Source: Prorocentrum cordatum (lineage: Eukaryota; Sar; Dinophyceae; Prorocentrales; Prorocentraceae). From it: DNA of 64,000 nt. Shown piece after piece: positions 8,471-19,360 of this stretch. The notes under the pieces are model-generated. The model ran no database searches. It was not told the origin of the DNA and worked only from the letters and a program-made list of their open reading frames with translations. Location: NCBI GenBank assembly GCA_963575745.1, contig CAUYUJ010003438.1, forward strand, positions 1 through 64,000. The letters run 5' to 3'. How positions within the stretch are numbered: the stretch's first letter is position 1; each line of letters opens with the position of its first letter. Made by a program: the position numbers and the translations under genes.

Positions 8471-9588
8471 TGATGGCGATGGTGAGGACGATGATGAGGA
8501 TGATAGCATGATGATGATGACGACGATGCTGATGATGAGAATGACCACGCGAGGAGGGAGGAAAGGGGAGAAAAGAGGAGGAAGGAGGGACGCGGGGACC
8601 GTCTCTTCAAAACGAAAACCCAACACCACAAGATGGCTGGGGAAAAAACGCATACAGCACCAAGCACACTGCACCGCTCAGAAACACCATGACAAGAACG
8701 GGAACACCGCAACCAGAAAGGCATCATGTATATAGGACATCACCCACAGAGACAAAGACAAACGGACAAACTCGCACACGTGAGAACATCATAGCGCACC
8801 GACAATCTAGCACCAGCGATACTGCACCGAGGCGAAAACGATGTCATCGCAAAGCTGAAATACCCACATGACACGATATGCACAACCTGACAATTCAGTC
8901 AGCATGGCAAGAACGGCAAGTTCACAAACGCAGACAAAGGCATCATGGGAACACGCCATCGCGCATCACCCATGTCGTAATGCACCAAGGCAAAGACGAG
9001 ACGCCTCAACAAACACGGCATCAGATGGGCACAAACAGTAGAGCACCACCCGAAGGGCACCAATGCGACAACGCAAACATTTCAACAGTTCATGACTCAT
9101 GGGGAGCCAGCCATGCCGCACCGCCCAAAGAAGAGCAAAGCAGCAAGGATAACATTGCATCCAAGAAATCGTCAGAGGGCATCAATTTAGACCATCGCCC
9201 ATGGGGCATTACGGCAATAACGAGAACATCGGCACCACTACGGCACCATATGGCATCAGCCATGGGTCACCACGGCATCACCGATAAGGTACTAAGTCAC
9301 GAACGAGAAGCCCACAACAATTCTGCATCAACGCATAGTCGATCACAATAGAAGCAACAAGACATCATACAGCCTTAGCCGGCGAACTTTATAGCAATGA
9401 GGATAAATTTGCAACCCTTAAGATAAAGTGCACCACCAGCCACAGCATTATAAAACCAGGACCCGTCAGTGTAGGCATCTGTTTGGGGCGCAACGCAGTT
9501 CTGGTCGGGTACCCCTTGACTGTACGCTGCACGCGTGCTTCTTTCTGGATAGGTCTTCTTGTCTTCGCTGTGGCAGTTGTATCAACAG
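8471..9588. other. Spacer with short GAT-rich microsatellite; no gene recognised
   Basis: A GATGATGAC-type microsatellite (about 8480-8545) is followed by a purine-rich stretch with AGGAGG runs, then roughly 700 bp of sequence with scattered CATCA and GGCACC phrases like those at 6.2-6.7 kb. Reading frames are short or have no coding character. Confidence 0.45.
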
Positions 9589-9720
9589 TGGGGGGCCCAA
9601 AAATATACATCACCACCACCTCCCTCACCCCCTCCCTCTCCCAGGAAAGAGGAGAGGAAGAGGAGGGTAGGGGAGAGAGGACGAATCGACGTGGTGCTGG
9701 TGTATATTCTTTGGCTCCCA
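9589..9720. mobile_element. Foldback/MITE-like element, ~30-bp imperfect TIR, 5-bp TSD
   Basis: The left end (9589-9619) and the right end (9692-9720) are imperfect reverse complements sharing an AATATACA core, and both termini begin TGGG when read inward. AACAG occurs immediately outside both ends (9584-9588 and 9721-9725), a plausible 5-bp target duplication. The interior is a purine/pyrimidine-rich stretch without coding potential. Confidence 0.62.
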
Positions 9721-10439
9721 AACAGCACATCCGCTCTCCGAGCACCGCCCATCTCGAACCCTAGCGAAACCCGACCCATCTCGAACCCTAGCGAAAGCCC
9801 GCCGGCTCGGCCGGAGCGCGAGCACCCTCTGACTCTGGCCCGGCCCGGCGCTGCTCCCGACTCCCCCCCCGCACGTTTCGTCTGCTGGAGCTGGGGGGCA
9901 TATGGGGGATGCACCGACCTAGAGTCGGCGATACATCGCCGATAGACCGGCGGGAGTCCTCCGATAGTGAATCCGCAACTTCCTGGACAGGTTGGGGCCA
10001 TCGGACCCCTATCGGCGATCAATGGGCGATTGGGGGGTCGATGCATCCCCCCTATGCCTATCCCCCTCTATCGTTCAGAGAGACATGCCGATTGCTTCAA
10101 TCCCCCCTCCCTGACAGCAGAAGCATACGACAAGCCAAAATTGGCTCAATAAGTCTAAGCCTCCGGGCACATGTGCCGTCGATCTTTGCGCATCCCGGGG
10201 GGACAACGGGTCCCCAAGGCCATCGGGAGACGAGAATCCGCCGACCCCTTGGGGTTCATCGGCGTGTGAGATGTTCCACCTCCCCAAACCCCTCCCCCGG
10301 GAGCCCGGTGCGGTCGATTTGGAGGGGGGGTGGGTCTCCCGGAAAGTCCTGGAACGGAACGGAGGTCTCACCCGGCCCGAAAATCGTGCAAAACCTAATA
10401 CAAATCGTGTAGGGACTCCTCTGGTGGCCTCGAAATGGG
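9721..10439. other. Spacer with short direct repeats and CGGCGAT palindromes
   Basis: CATCTCGAACCCTAGCGAAA is repeated head to tail near 9750-9800. Around 9925-10025 TCGGCGAT motifs recur and form a small palindrome (TCGGCGAT then ATCGCCGA near 9926-9943). From about 10170 the sequence grades into the CCCAAGAGG-type repeat that follows. No gene recognised. Confidence 0.45.
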
Positions 10440-13080
10440 TTTGGGACGCCCAACGAGCGCTCCAAGACGCCCAAGGTGGCCCAAAGACGGGCCACGACGC
10501 GTCCTCGACGGCAGAAGAGGTCCCCACGACCCCCCCCGAGGGCCTCCGAGATGCGTTCCACGAGGGTCCCTAGACGAGAAAATTGGCCCATTCCCGTCGT
10601 GAAACGTACATGTTTCACAAATTCGGCTTTGGCCCTTTCCGATGCTCCCCGACGGCCCAAGAGGTCCCCAAACCCGCTCCCCGACGGCCCAAGAAGTTTC
10701 GCAGAGGGTCCCCGATATACCCCACGAGGGCCCCCAGACGGGCCAACAGGAGTCCAAAACGGCCCAAGAGGGCTCCGAAAACGGCCCCAAGAGCGCTCCA
10801 GGAGCGCCCCGAGTGGCCTGCACAAAGCTCCACATGGTCCTGGACGGTCCACGAGCGATCACAAACAGCGACGACGGCCCCCCGACGGCTCAGGAGGTCC
10901 CCCGAGACGTTCCAAGAGGCACCCAAGGATCGGCCCAAGAGGCCCTTTCGACGCACAAAATCGCACGTCTCCTGTGTAAAACGTATATTTTTTCACACGC
11001 GCGCCTTTGCTCCCCGACGGCCCAAGAGGTCCCCAAACCCGCTCCCCGACGGCCCCAGAAGCCTCGCAGAGGGTCCCCGATATACCCCACGAGGGCCCCC
11101 AAACGGGCCAACAGGAGTCCAAAACGGCCCAAGAGGGCTCCGAAAACGGTCACCAAGGCGCTCCTAGAGTAGCGCCCAGATGTGGCCTGCAACAAACTCC
11201 ACCATGTCCTGGTACGGCCCACGAAGCGATCCACAAAACAGCGACGACAGGCCCCCGACGGATCGGGAGGTCCCCCGGAGACGTTCCAAGAGGCACCCAA
11301 GGATCGGCCCAAGAGGCCCTGTCGACGCACAAAATCGCACGTCTCCTGTGTAAAACGTATATTTTTTCACACGCGCGCCTTTGCTCCCCGACGGCCCAAG
11401 AGGTCCCCAAACCCGCTCCCCGACGGCCCCAGAAGCCTCGCAGAGGGTCCCCGATATACCCCACGAGGGCCCCCAAACGGGCCAACAGGAGTCCAAAACG
11501 GCCCAAGAGGGCTCCGAAAACGGCCCCAAGAGCGCTCCAGGAGCGCCCCGAGTGGCCGGCACAACGCTCAATGGTTGTGGACGTCCCCAACGAGCGATCA
11601 CAACCAGCGAACGACGCCCCCCCGACGGCTCAGGAGGTCCCCGCCTCCCCGAGAACGTGTTCCAAGAGGCCACCCAAGCATCGCCCAATGAGGCCCAGTC
11701 GACGCATCCAAAATCGCACGTCTCTTCGTCCCTTTATCGATTTGTAAAACGTATATTTTTTCACACGCGCGCCTTTGCTCCCCGACGGACCAAGAGGTCC
11801 CCAAACCCGCTCCCCGACGGCCCAAGAAGTTTCGCAGAGGGTCCCCGATATACCCCAGGAGGGCCCCCAGACGGGCCAACAGGAGTCCAAAAAACCGGCC
11901 AAGAGGGCTCGAAAACGGCCCCAAAGAAGACGCGCAGGACGCCTCAGAAACCTGCCGAGTGGCCTGCACAAAGCTCCACCATGGTCCTGGCGGTGGCGAG
12001 CGATCACAAAACACAGCGACGACGGCCCCCCGACGGCTCAGGCGTCACCCGAGGACCCCCGAGAAGGCACCCAACGGATCGATCCCCAAGAACACCGTCC
12101 GACGGCACAAAATGTCCGCACGTCCCTTGGTCGTAAAACGGATATTTTTCACACGCGCCGACTTTGCTCCCCGAGGCCAACGAACGCGGTCCCAAACCCG
12201 CAACCACCGACGGCCCAAGAATTAAGTTCAATTTTTGAGGGTCCCCGATATACCCCAGGAGGGCCCCCAGACGGGCCAACAGGAGTCCAAAACGGCCCAA
12301 GAGGGCTCCGAAAACGGCCCCAAGAGCGCTCCAGGAGCGCCCCGAGTGGCCTGCACAAAGCTCCACATGGTCCTGGACGGTCCACGAGCGATCACAAACA
12401 GCGACGACGGCCTCCCGACGGCTCAGGAGGTCCCCCGAGACGTTCCAAGAGGCACCCAAGAATCTGCGAAATAGCCCCTCTAGACGCACAAAATCGCTCG
12501 TTTCCTGCGTAAACCGTAGATTTTTGCACACGCGCGCCTTCTGGGGTGCCCCCCGCTCCTGGACGGCCCCAGAGCCCCCCAAACCCGCTCCCAGACGGCC
12601 CAAGACGCCTCAGAGAGGGATCCCCCCAGAGCTCTCGAGGGCCCCAAAACAGCCAACAGACGTCCCAAACGGCCCAAACGGGCTCCGACACCGGCCCCGA
12701 GAGCGCTCCAGGAGCGCTCCGAGTGGCTTCGAAAAGAGCTGCACATGGTCCCCGACGGTCCAAGAGCGATCCAAAACGCTGACGACGGCCTCCAGACGGC
12801 GAAAGAAGCCCCCAGGACGCCCCAAGAGGCATCCACGATGGTCCACAAGAGGGCCTCTAGCCGCACAAAATCGCCCGTTCCTTTGGTAAAACATGTGATT
12901 TTTCGCACCTGCGCCTTTTGGGGCGCCCCCCGCTCCTGGGCGGCCCCAGAGCCCCCCAAGACCGCACCAAGACGGTCCAAGAAGCTTCCACGAGGGCCCC
13001 GCGACTGCCCAAGAGGGGGCCAAGACGGGTCGAGAGGGGCCAAGGACGGCCCAAGAGAGCCCCGAAGACGGCGCGCGCGC
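10440..13080. repeat. ~370-bp tandem repeat array rich in CCAAGAGGC/CCCGACGG phrases
   Basis: A unit of about 365-395 bp recurs about six times. Starts marked by GCTCCCCGACGGCCCAAGAG-like sequence fall near 10645, 11010, 11385, 11780, 12165 and 12540. Each unit includes GGTCCCCGATATACCCCA, a block of CCCAAGAGGGCTCCGAAAAC, and an AT-richer GTAAAACGTATATTTTTTCA. Long open frames on both strands (Pro/Arg/Lys-rich on plus, Leu/Gly/Ser/Trp-rich on minus) are consequences of the short internal period. Similar phrases return at 63690-63930. Confidence 0.82.
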
Positions 13081-13084
13081 GACT

Positions 13085-14460
13085 CGAGATCCGATTCCTC
13101 GCAACTTGCGCTGCTTCCCGCCGTGCTCGTCACTTGCCTCCGCAAGGCGTTTCGGCGGGTCTTGCCGAGGCGGCCGTCCCGCCTTATAGCACTGGGCGCA
13201 AACCACCAGAGCGCCTCGGTGGAAATAATTCTTCGTCTGGGCTGTCGACAGATGGCCGCCGTCAGTGAACGTTGGCTTTGATCCGTCCGTCTTCAGGGGA
13301 CATGCGGAACATTCCAGCTTCTTCGCCACCTGCCTTTGCTCGTGGCACGCTCGGCACGCCACCGAGCGATGGGCCGAACCCTTCTTGAAGAAGGCCTGCA
13401 CTTGCGTATATGTCAGATGCGTCCTGCCCGTGAATTCTCGCCCCTCCCCATCTGCTTCTTTCGGCCACGCGGAGCGCGCGAGCACTCGCGGCTGATTGCG
13501 GTCTTCCTGGCACGCGCGGCACATGACTGGACGATGCCTCGAAGCCGTCGCGAAGAAGTGCTTCACTTGATTATCAGTCAGATGCGTCCTGTCCGTGAAC
13601 TCTCGGCCTTCCCCATCTGCTTCTCTCGGGCACGCGGAGCACCTAAACGCCCGCGATCGCTTGTGACGCGCGTCGCAGTCGCGGCATTTCACTGGCGCAT
13701 GGCCTGCGCCCGTCTCAGAATACTGCTTGATTTGGTGTGCTGTCAGATGCCCGACGTCCGCGAATTCCCGCCCTCTTCCGTCCGCTTCCTCGGGGCACGC
13801 CGAACACCTCAGCGGCTGTTGCTGGCGTGCGCTTCGTCGAGCAGTGTTCGATTTATTCATGTACTTCGTTGCCTTCTGCGCTTGGCTCCACGCGTTCCAT
13901 CCGCCGCTCCTGTTCCCCGCGCACTTCTTGCAGAGCTTCTCCCCTACGCCCTTCGTCGCGTACTGGTTCGCCGTAATTTCTGCCTCCGTCTTCAGGAATT
14001 CACAGCATTCAGCGCAGCGGATCTTAAATTTGCCTCGTACATTCTCCTGCCACTTCTGAGACTCTTTCCGCGACTGCCTCCGGGCTACTGGCCCTGCGCA
14101 CCTGTCGCATTTGCTTGTCCGCACGAACACTCTGCTCCTGTCGGACTCGGCCCCCGCCACTCTGGAGGCCATCTCGGCCCATTGGTCACAAGTCGTGCAC
14201 GACTTTTCCCCTGCCCCCTTCAACATCTCCGCGCACTCGCAGCAGAAGCTCGGGCCCGACTTCGCGCCGAACCCATTCGTGCTGAATCCAGCCTTTTCCT
14301 TCACCTCCCGACATTTCCCGCATGTTTTCCGCGGCATCAACCCCTCCTCGATGTCGGGCCACGGCAACGCTTCTCCCCGCAGCTTCTCTGTAACAACAAC
14401 CTCGTGCCCTCCAGTTCTCCCTGCGTGCGCGGCTGTCTCGAAAATGGCCGATATATGAGC
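13085..14460 (-). CDS. CxxC zinc-repeat tail of the Helitron
   Basis: The open frame spans 12610-14724, but its authentic part is about 14460 to 13085; below that it runs through the ~370-bp repeat. After a CGKCREV segment there are at least four modules of about 60 residues. Each has a CSACPxEADGxGREF start, a HLTxxQVKxFF middle and a CRACxE end, that is, a pair of CxxC knuckles around a conserved core. One module has lost its first pair (RSAW). The layout recalls single-domain zinc ribbons such as Stc1-like domains, but that comparison is from memory. It directly follows the helicase in a shifted phase. Confidence 0.6.
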
Positions 14461-15578
14461 AGACCCTGTCGAGTCTTCACGCGCGTTATGGCCACGTAGC
14501 TCGACATCCAGCTCACGTTTCTGCCTTCCTCCAAGTCCGTTATTACCGCGTCGAGTGTTCGCCCTTGCGCTGCGTGCGCCGTGCACGCCAGCCCAGGCGA
14601 AATTATAAACTGTATCCGTCGCACTCCAAGCACGGGCTTCTTTCGATACGAGTCCAGATGCCACGTCCGAGCACGAGGGACTAGGGGATACAGTCCGGGT
14701 CCCGGCATCCCTTTCAACGTCCACTTCTCGGTGTGAAAGTCCAACACGATTTGCCTCGGCATCTTACGCAGGACTCTCGACGACACGTCCTGCACGTCTT
14801 CTTCTTCATCTACCACCCATGAATGTATCGTCGCGCCACACCCTCGTAGCAATTGCTTCTCTGCTCTGTCCAAATGGTCCGTCAGTACAACTGGCATGCC
14901 CACGGCAAGCGGCAACCATCCTGGCATGTCTGCACAGGCCTTGTCGTGGTATCCGAGCCACCGCACTTTGTCTGCTGAGGTGTACGGCCTTTCCTGATAC
15001 GTAGCGTGCGTGGCCTTATGCCGCGCATAAGCCCACGAAATCTGTTTCTTCTGGCACGCGGCCCAGTCGACGGCCCGCTGCCGCGCTACCTTGCACTTCA
15101 CATCCTGATTCGGATATATGGCAGTGGCTTCGACGAGTTGTGGAAGTGCGAACCGTTCGTCTGCGGCACTGGTGACTACGAGACATCGACGCTTTCTTTC
15201 CTCTGCACACCGTCCACACTCCAGCTCGTTGTCCTTCGCGATAGACGCCACGTTCTGCATGCAGGATAGCGAACCACACATTGGCTGGTCATGCAACCAA
15301 GACCCTGGAACATCTGTAGGTTTCCCGTGCAGAAACTGGTGCGTCCTTTCGGTCAGGGCTCCCCGTCGGAACTCATATTGTACTGCCAGAAGCCACTCGT
15401 CCTTCTCTTCCAAACACTTGCACTCTACCAGTTCCGTCATCCCCGCCACGGACCCCGGACCCTCGCCCCAGAAGATGTAATGACCATGATCTTCTTCGGC
15501 GCCTGGCGCATACTGCCTCGCCTTCCGTACCCATGACGTCGGAATCGCATTCAATGGAGTTCCGCCAGGAGGTTCCAA
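14337..15578 (-). CDS. Pif1-family helicase, C-terminal half
   Basis: Same phase as the upstream helicase frame, separated by one stop. Early residues include the HQFLHGKPTDVPGSW region typical of the middle of Helitron helicases. The end carries AHAAQGRTLDAVITDL (motif V region, normally THKxQGxT) and SSYVAITRVKTRQGLLI (motif VI, normally YVALSRxxxxxxL). The conserved Lys of motif V appears as Ala. The real coding passes into the zinc-repeat frame near 14.4 kb. Confidence 0.7.
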   Translation of the reverse strand: MEPPGGTPLNAIPTSWVRKARQYAPGAEEDHGHYIFWGEGPGSVAGMTELVECKCLEEKDEWLLAVQYEFRRGALTERTHQFLHGKPTDVPGSWLHDQPMCGSLSCMQNVASIAKDNELECGRCAEERKRRCLVVTSAADERFALPQLVEATAIYPNQDVKCKVARQRAVDWAACQKKQISWAYARHKATHATYQERPYTSADKVRWLGYHDKACADMPGWLPLAVGMPVVLTDHLDRAEKQLLRGCGATIHSWVVDEEEDVQDVSSRVLRKMPRQIVLDFHTEKWTLKGMPGPGLYPLVPRARTWHLDSYRKKPVLGVRRIQFIISPGLACTAHAAQGRTLDAVITDLEEGRNVSWMSSYVAITRVKTRQGLLIYRPFSRQPRTQGELEGTRLLLQRSCGEKRCRGPTSRRG

Positions 15579-15590
15579 CTGGTAGAAATC

Positions 15591-16334
15591 TCAGCAGAAT
15601 AACACATTGACACCTCCAAACGGACGGTCTACCTTGTCGGCACCCCCCTTTCCTGGCCTCGCTGCTGACATCACAGACCGCAAGTGCGCATCCAGCTCTG
15701 CAAAAACATTTGCACTGACCAAACTGATTTCGTCGATGATGAGCGAACGCCACTGCTGAATTCGCTTCGCTGCCTCTACTTTCTTTGCGCCTGGCTCTCC
15801 GCGCTTCTTACCAGATTCCGCACTGGCGCCGTGCGGAGTCATCCCAAACACGGCGTGCAACGTGTGCCCATCCAGACTGGACGCGCTCGTGGCTTGTAAC
15901 GCAGCAACTTGGAAGTCCAGCCCGTGCTCCCAGCCCATGACTCCTTCGAACACGTGTTTTCGTAAGGTCTCTACCACGAAGCTCTTCCCTGTGCCTGGGC
16001 CTCCGCGCAGCGTCCACAGCAACGGCTCCGGACTGCCCATTGTACGCTCGTCTTCCTGACACTCAGCGATCATCCTGTCTATGACCTTCTCTGCGACTTC
16101 TCTTTGTTTCTCATTCATGTCTACGACGCGTCCGCCGCTAGGTCCGCGCAGTCCTGCTTTCCACCGCCGCAACTCCTCGGCGCCGCCTGCAGGAACCTGT
16201 CTCACTCTCCCCTCCTCAATTTCGCAACCCTCCAACGCGTCACCTCTCGTCTTTGTCTGAGAGGCCGAGCTTCCGCTTCCCGTCGCTTCAACTCTTCCTC
16301 TGGCACCTCTACGCGCCCGTCTCTTCTCGCCCAC
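15591..16334 (-). CDS. Pif1-family helicase, N-terminal half
   Basis: Contains NEKQREVAEKVIDRM (Q-motif-like region), Walker A GGPGTGKSF at about 15973-16010, an ATSASSLDGHTLH segment (motif Ia region), and Walker B LIIDEISLV near 15715-15750, in the order of Pif1 helicases encoded by Helitrons. The helicase would unwind DNA 5' to 3' during rolling-circle transposition. It continues in the same phase after a stop at about 15591. Confidence 0.75.
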   Translation of the reverse strand: MGEKRRARRGARGRVEATGSGSSASQTKTRGDALEGCEIEEGRVRQVPAGGAEELRRWKAGLRGPSGGRVVDMNEKQREVAEKVIDRMIAECQEDERTMGSPEPLLWTLRGGPGTGKSFVVETLRKHVFEGVMGWEHGLDFQVAALQATSASSLDGHTLHAVFGMTPHGASAESGKKRGEPGAKKVEAAKRIQQWRSLIIDEISLVSANVFAELDAHLRSVMSAARPGKGGADKVDRPFGGVNVLFC

Positions 16335-16687
16335 GCCCCTCGGTGGTTCCTTCCATCTCCGCCCGCCTCTCGGCCCCGCACACGCGTCGATAATACCATG
16401 GCTTCAGCACTCAAACGCCGCGCCTCTGCAACAGCGCCGGTCGTTTCCCTTTTATCGTCCTCTAAGCGCGTGCCCCCAACGTGCACGCGCCGCCGGACAC
16501 TTTCGTCGAGGTCGTCGACGTCCACATCTTCGTCGCTGAACAAGACATCGTCGTGCTTCCTCCCAGCGTCATCCCCCTCGGGGCGCATGTCGACGACGCT
16601 CATGAAATTCTGCACATGCCTCTTCGATTCCTCAAGGAAGGCCGCCATCCAACCACTCACGTGCGGCTTGTGCCCGCGTCTTCTCAC
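16202..16687 (-). pseudogene. Acidic linker of Helitron polyprotein in shifted frame
   Basis: A 161-residue frame with MAAFLEESKRHVQNFMSVV followed by a run of Asp/Glu (DVLFSDEDVDVDD). It bridges the gap between the Rep-side and helicase-side blocks, which are in another phase. Two frame changes (near 16.65 and 16.35 kb) are therefore needed to read through. Confidence 0.45.
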
Positions 16688-18269
16688 CAGTGCACCACTC
16701 GGGCACTCTCGACACCCCGTCCAAATCTGTGTCTTGCAGAGTGAACGATCGAAAATACGCCATCAAGATGAGCGCGTTCCTATCTGCTTCCCCTTGCCGA
16801 TGCTTCGGCTGTGGTGCACCGTGAAAGCTCGGATTCCGCGGACTCTCGTTCCGAACTAACACCCACTTGTGCCGTGTCGTTTCCATGCCTTCAACGTCAG
16901 GGAACGCTACCCACGCGTCGCAACCGTCGCCGCGAATGACATAATTGATCCCTGCTAAAAGCGGTGCTTCTTCCACTCCCCTCTGGCGTGCCTCCCGGAC
17001 CTTTGTCTTGCCGCTCGCCGTCATTATCGCGTGATATTGACATTCATCCTCCTCGTCCTCCGTGTCTTCCTCGCCCTCCTCTGTAACCGCTTTTCCTTTC
17101 TTCATCTTCGTGGACCACTTCGTCATTTCGATACGCCAATATCGGAAGAACTCATACACAGATAGGTACCGTAGGTCTGGGGCCCATTTGGCACCCAACG
17201 GTCTCATGCCGTACAAGAACGCTGGATTGTTTGATACTACGCGCGGCCTCTTTGCGCGCCTACCATCGCGCTCCACATGAACTCTGCTGGGGTCCGATCG
17301 CTCCGACGGCACCCCGCACTCTTTTTCTACCATCCTCACCACGTCAAACGCAAGGACCATTGCTGTTCTCGACGTCTTAATACTCTCCGCAGCTGTCACG
17401 TCTCGCACATCCGAGTACGCGCGCAGGTTCACACTCTCTTGCGCGGACCGCACGATCCCTTTCCCGTACATATCCGAGAGTAGCCGCGTGATGTGGCGGT
17501 GCGCCACGTAGGAGGCGCTACGTCCTTTCACTTTGTCAGCCAACGCATGGTGTCCTTTCTTACACTCTTTCACCTCGTTGAAAGACGACGCCCGACGCTT
17601 CGCCCCATAGTCGCACGCATATCCTGCTTGGGCGTTCTGCGCGCGCTGTGCCGCGAGCACGATATATTTTACCTCCGCGCCGTCCCAACACCTCTCTGCG
17701 CATGCGTCCCCGTCATGCGTCTGCTCCAAAATTGGGAACCTGTACGGGAGCTGGACATCGGAGTTGAAATTCAATCCAAGGCCGCCGCTCAACAATGCAG
17801 GCAATGTCCCGTTCAGGTTCTCTTCATTCTGCGGCCCGTGTAGGCATCCAGTCATATCCCTGCGCCCTCCACACGGCATGGAGCGGTTTTGCAGACAGCC
17901 TGGACGCAAAAGCACGGTCTTCTCCACCAGCCACGTCGTCCGAGGGAAAAAGCTCTTGCACTTCAATGGGTCGTCATCTCGCTGACAGTGTAACAAGGGC
18001 ACAAATATAGAGTTCCGATGGCTCCACTTGTGTACGTGGTTCTGAAGATATCCCTGACCCCTCTGCACACATGTCAAATACTTTCGCAGCCACCATTTCG
18101 AAGCGCTCCCGCTCTCCGACTCTGAGCTGAGCTCGTGGGGGGCCCCCTTTCTAGGGTTCGCTGCACCTGCGCATCGCTCTGCTTCATATACGGTTCTGCC
18201 TGAATGAGGTCTTCCGTGCCCATATACACAAGCCAATATGTTTCGATGTGCTCTTTCTGCCTCTGCCAT
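16632..18269 (-). CDS. Helitron polyprotein between Rep and helicase
   Basis: A 545-residue frame with strong coding character. Features include an FFPRTTWLVEK segment, a Cys/Gly/His stretch, LPYRFPILEQTH, an AAQRAQNAQAGYACDY segment, and an SDMYGKGIVRSAQE segment, all in the order I recall from dinoflagellate Helitron-like proteins between Rep and Pif1. Near the C-terminus it is acidic (EEGEEDTEDEEDE). Confidence 0.62.
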   Translation of the reverse strand: MAEAERAHRNILACVYGHGRPHSGRTVYEAERCAGAANPRKGAPHELSSESESGSASKWWLRKYLTCVQRGQGYLQNHVHKWSHRNSIFVPLLHCQRDDDPLKCKSFFPRTTWLVEKTVLLRPGCLQNRSMPCGGRRDMTGCLHGPQNEENLNGTLPALLSGGLGLNFNSDVQLPYRFPILEQTHDGDACAERCWDGAEVKYIVLAAQRAQNAQAGYACDYGAKRRASSFNEVKECKKGHHALADKVKGRSASYVAHRHITRLLSDMYGKGIVRSAQESVNLRAYSDVRDVTAAESIKTSRTAMVLAFDVVRMVEKECGVPSERSDPSRVHVERDGRRAKRPRVVSNNPAFLYGMRPLGAKWAPDLRYLSVYEFFRYWRIEMTKWSTKMKKGKAVTEEGEEDTEDEEDECQYHAIMTASGKTKVREARQRGVEEAPLLAGINYVIRGDGCDAWVAFPDVEGMETTRHKWVLVRNESPRNPSFHGAPQPKHRQGEADRNALILMAYFRSFTLQDTDLDGVSRVPEWCTGEKTRAQAAREWLDGGLP

Positions 18270-19360
18270 TCCGCCACATCTGCGTATGCTTGTCGCGACG
18301 CCAGCCTTTTAAATGCTGCGTAGCCGCATATCAAACGCTGGAGCTCGTCAGGGGGACGGCGAATGATCTCGTGCAGCGGCGTGTGCTGATGGAGGCATTG
18401 GACGAACAACTGGGCGTGCAGGTGCAAACTGCCCGCGGATCTCTGAGCTTCTATGGAGCCGTACACACCGTCCACTCGTCCCGCGCAGCCGCCTATCAGT
18501 TTGGCGTTACTACCTGCCAAATCTGCGCAATCACAGTCGGGACACCGCGGACACCACCGAATCCCGAACAGGTGCTCCAACACCAGCCCTACGATTGTGC
18601 GAAATCCGTCGGCGCCCGCCAGAGGATCCCGCGCCAAGCACTCCAATCGCATCTTGGCTGCTGCTACGTTTTGGCATACAACCTCCATGGGTATTGCCAT
18701 GTGCACATCGTCAGCGTCACCCTCCACCGCTTCGTCCTCGATTGGCACGCCGCATGCGCTTGAAAAATCGGGCTCGAACAATCCGCCAGTCGACGGGCCT
18801 TGTTGTTCCTGCACCCGATGCCTGTTGACTGAATCCTTTCGGCGCGATCTACTCAGCCGAACCATGACGAAGTTGTGCCTTTCACCAGGGGACATCGTAA
18901 AACATATAGGGGCGCCTTGAGCCACCCGACCAGCGTGGGCATCGTGCCGCATAATTGTACGTACGTCACTTGTTCCTGCGATCTTCTTATTAATGGCCTG
19001 CGCTTGCCGCGCCGTTCTCTGCCCGGTCTCCGATAATGACGTGACGAATTTCAACTTCGATCCGTCCCCATTCACTGCGCGCCGTTGTCCAGTGCCTGGA
19101 TCTGGGCACGTGCCTCGCAGTGCTGCTGCTATGCTTATGGCAGCCTCTTCCATATACGTAAAGTCGCGACCCGATTCGTCCTCCCTCTGCTCCCTATCTG
19201 CAAACAGTCGCATGCTTCGGGACGTATTTAAGGCGCTTTGGTACAACAAGGACGACATCGTGAATCCGATGCGCCAGTCACGTCTGAGCTGAGATTCCAC
19301 GCGGCGTGTCATGATTCGTGTCCACAGCGAAAAATTCCACGCGGGGTGCTTCTCCGACAC
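18074..19360 (-). CDS. Helitron Rep domain (HUH endonuclease motif)
   Basis: The frame covers the Helitron-like N region and the replication initiator. A Cys-rich segment (CPRCPDCDC) is followed by GRVDGVYGSIEAQ and then SLHLHAQLFVQ near 18400-18437; the His-Leu-His with flanking hydrophobics is the HUH metal-binding motif of rolling-circle Rep proteins. The Rep would nick and rejoin single strands at transposon ends. The catalytic Tyr motif could not be placed with confidence. Sense passes to the next phase near 18.2 kb. Confidence 0.68.
   Translation of the reverse strand: MSEKHPAWNFSLWTRIMTRRVESQLRRDWRIGFTMSSLLYQSALNTSRSMRLFADREQREDESGRDFTYMEEAAISIAAALRGTCPDPGTGQRRAVNGDGSKLKFVTSLSETGQRTARQAQAINKKIAGTSDVRTIMRHDAHAGRVAQGAPICFTMSPGERHNFVMVRLSRSRRKDSVNRHRVQEQQGPSTGGLFEPDFSSACGVPIEDEAVEGDADDVHMAIPMEVVCQNVAAAKMRLECLARDPLAGADGFRTIVGLVLEHLFGIRWCPRCPDCDCADLAGSNAKLIGGCAGRVDGVYGSIEAQRSAGSLHLHAQLFVQCLHQHTPLHEIIRRPPDELQRLICGYAAFKRLASRQAYADVAEWQRQKEHIETYWLVYMGTEDLIQAEPYMKQSDAQVQRTLERGPPTSSAQSRRAGALRNGGCESI

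Noticed and set aside
10131-10152. Possible second spliced-leader remnant (TTGGCTCAA with a preceding AGCC)
   Set aside because: Only nine contiguous bases match, the order of the A and T runs is wrong for the leader, and no gene starts next to it.
10440-13080. Long open frames on both strands of the ~370-bp array
   Set aside because: Both strands and several frames are open at once and the peptides follow the repeat period, so these are by-products of the satellite.
12610-14724. Single 704-residue protein across 12610-14724
   Set aside because: Only the part above about 13085 has the zinc modules; the remainder is read-through into the ~370-bp repeat.
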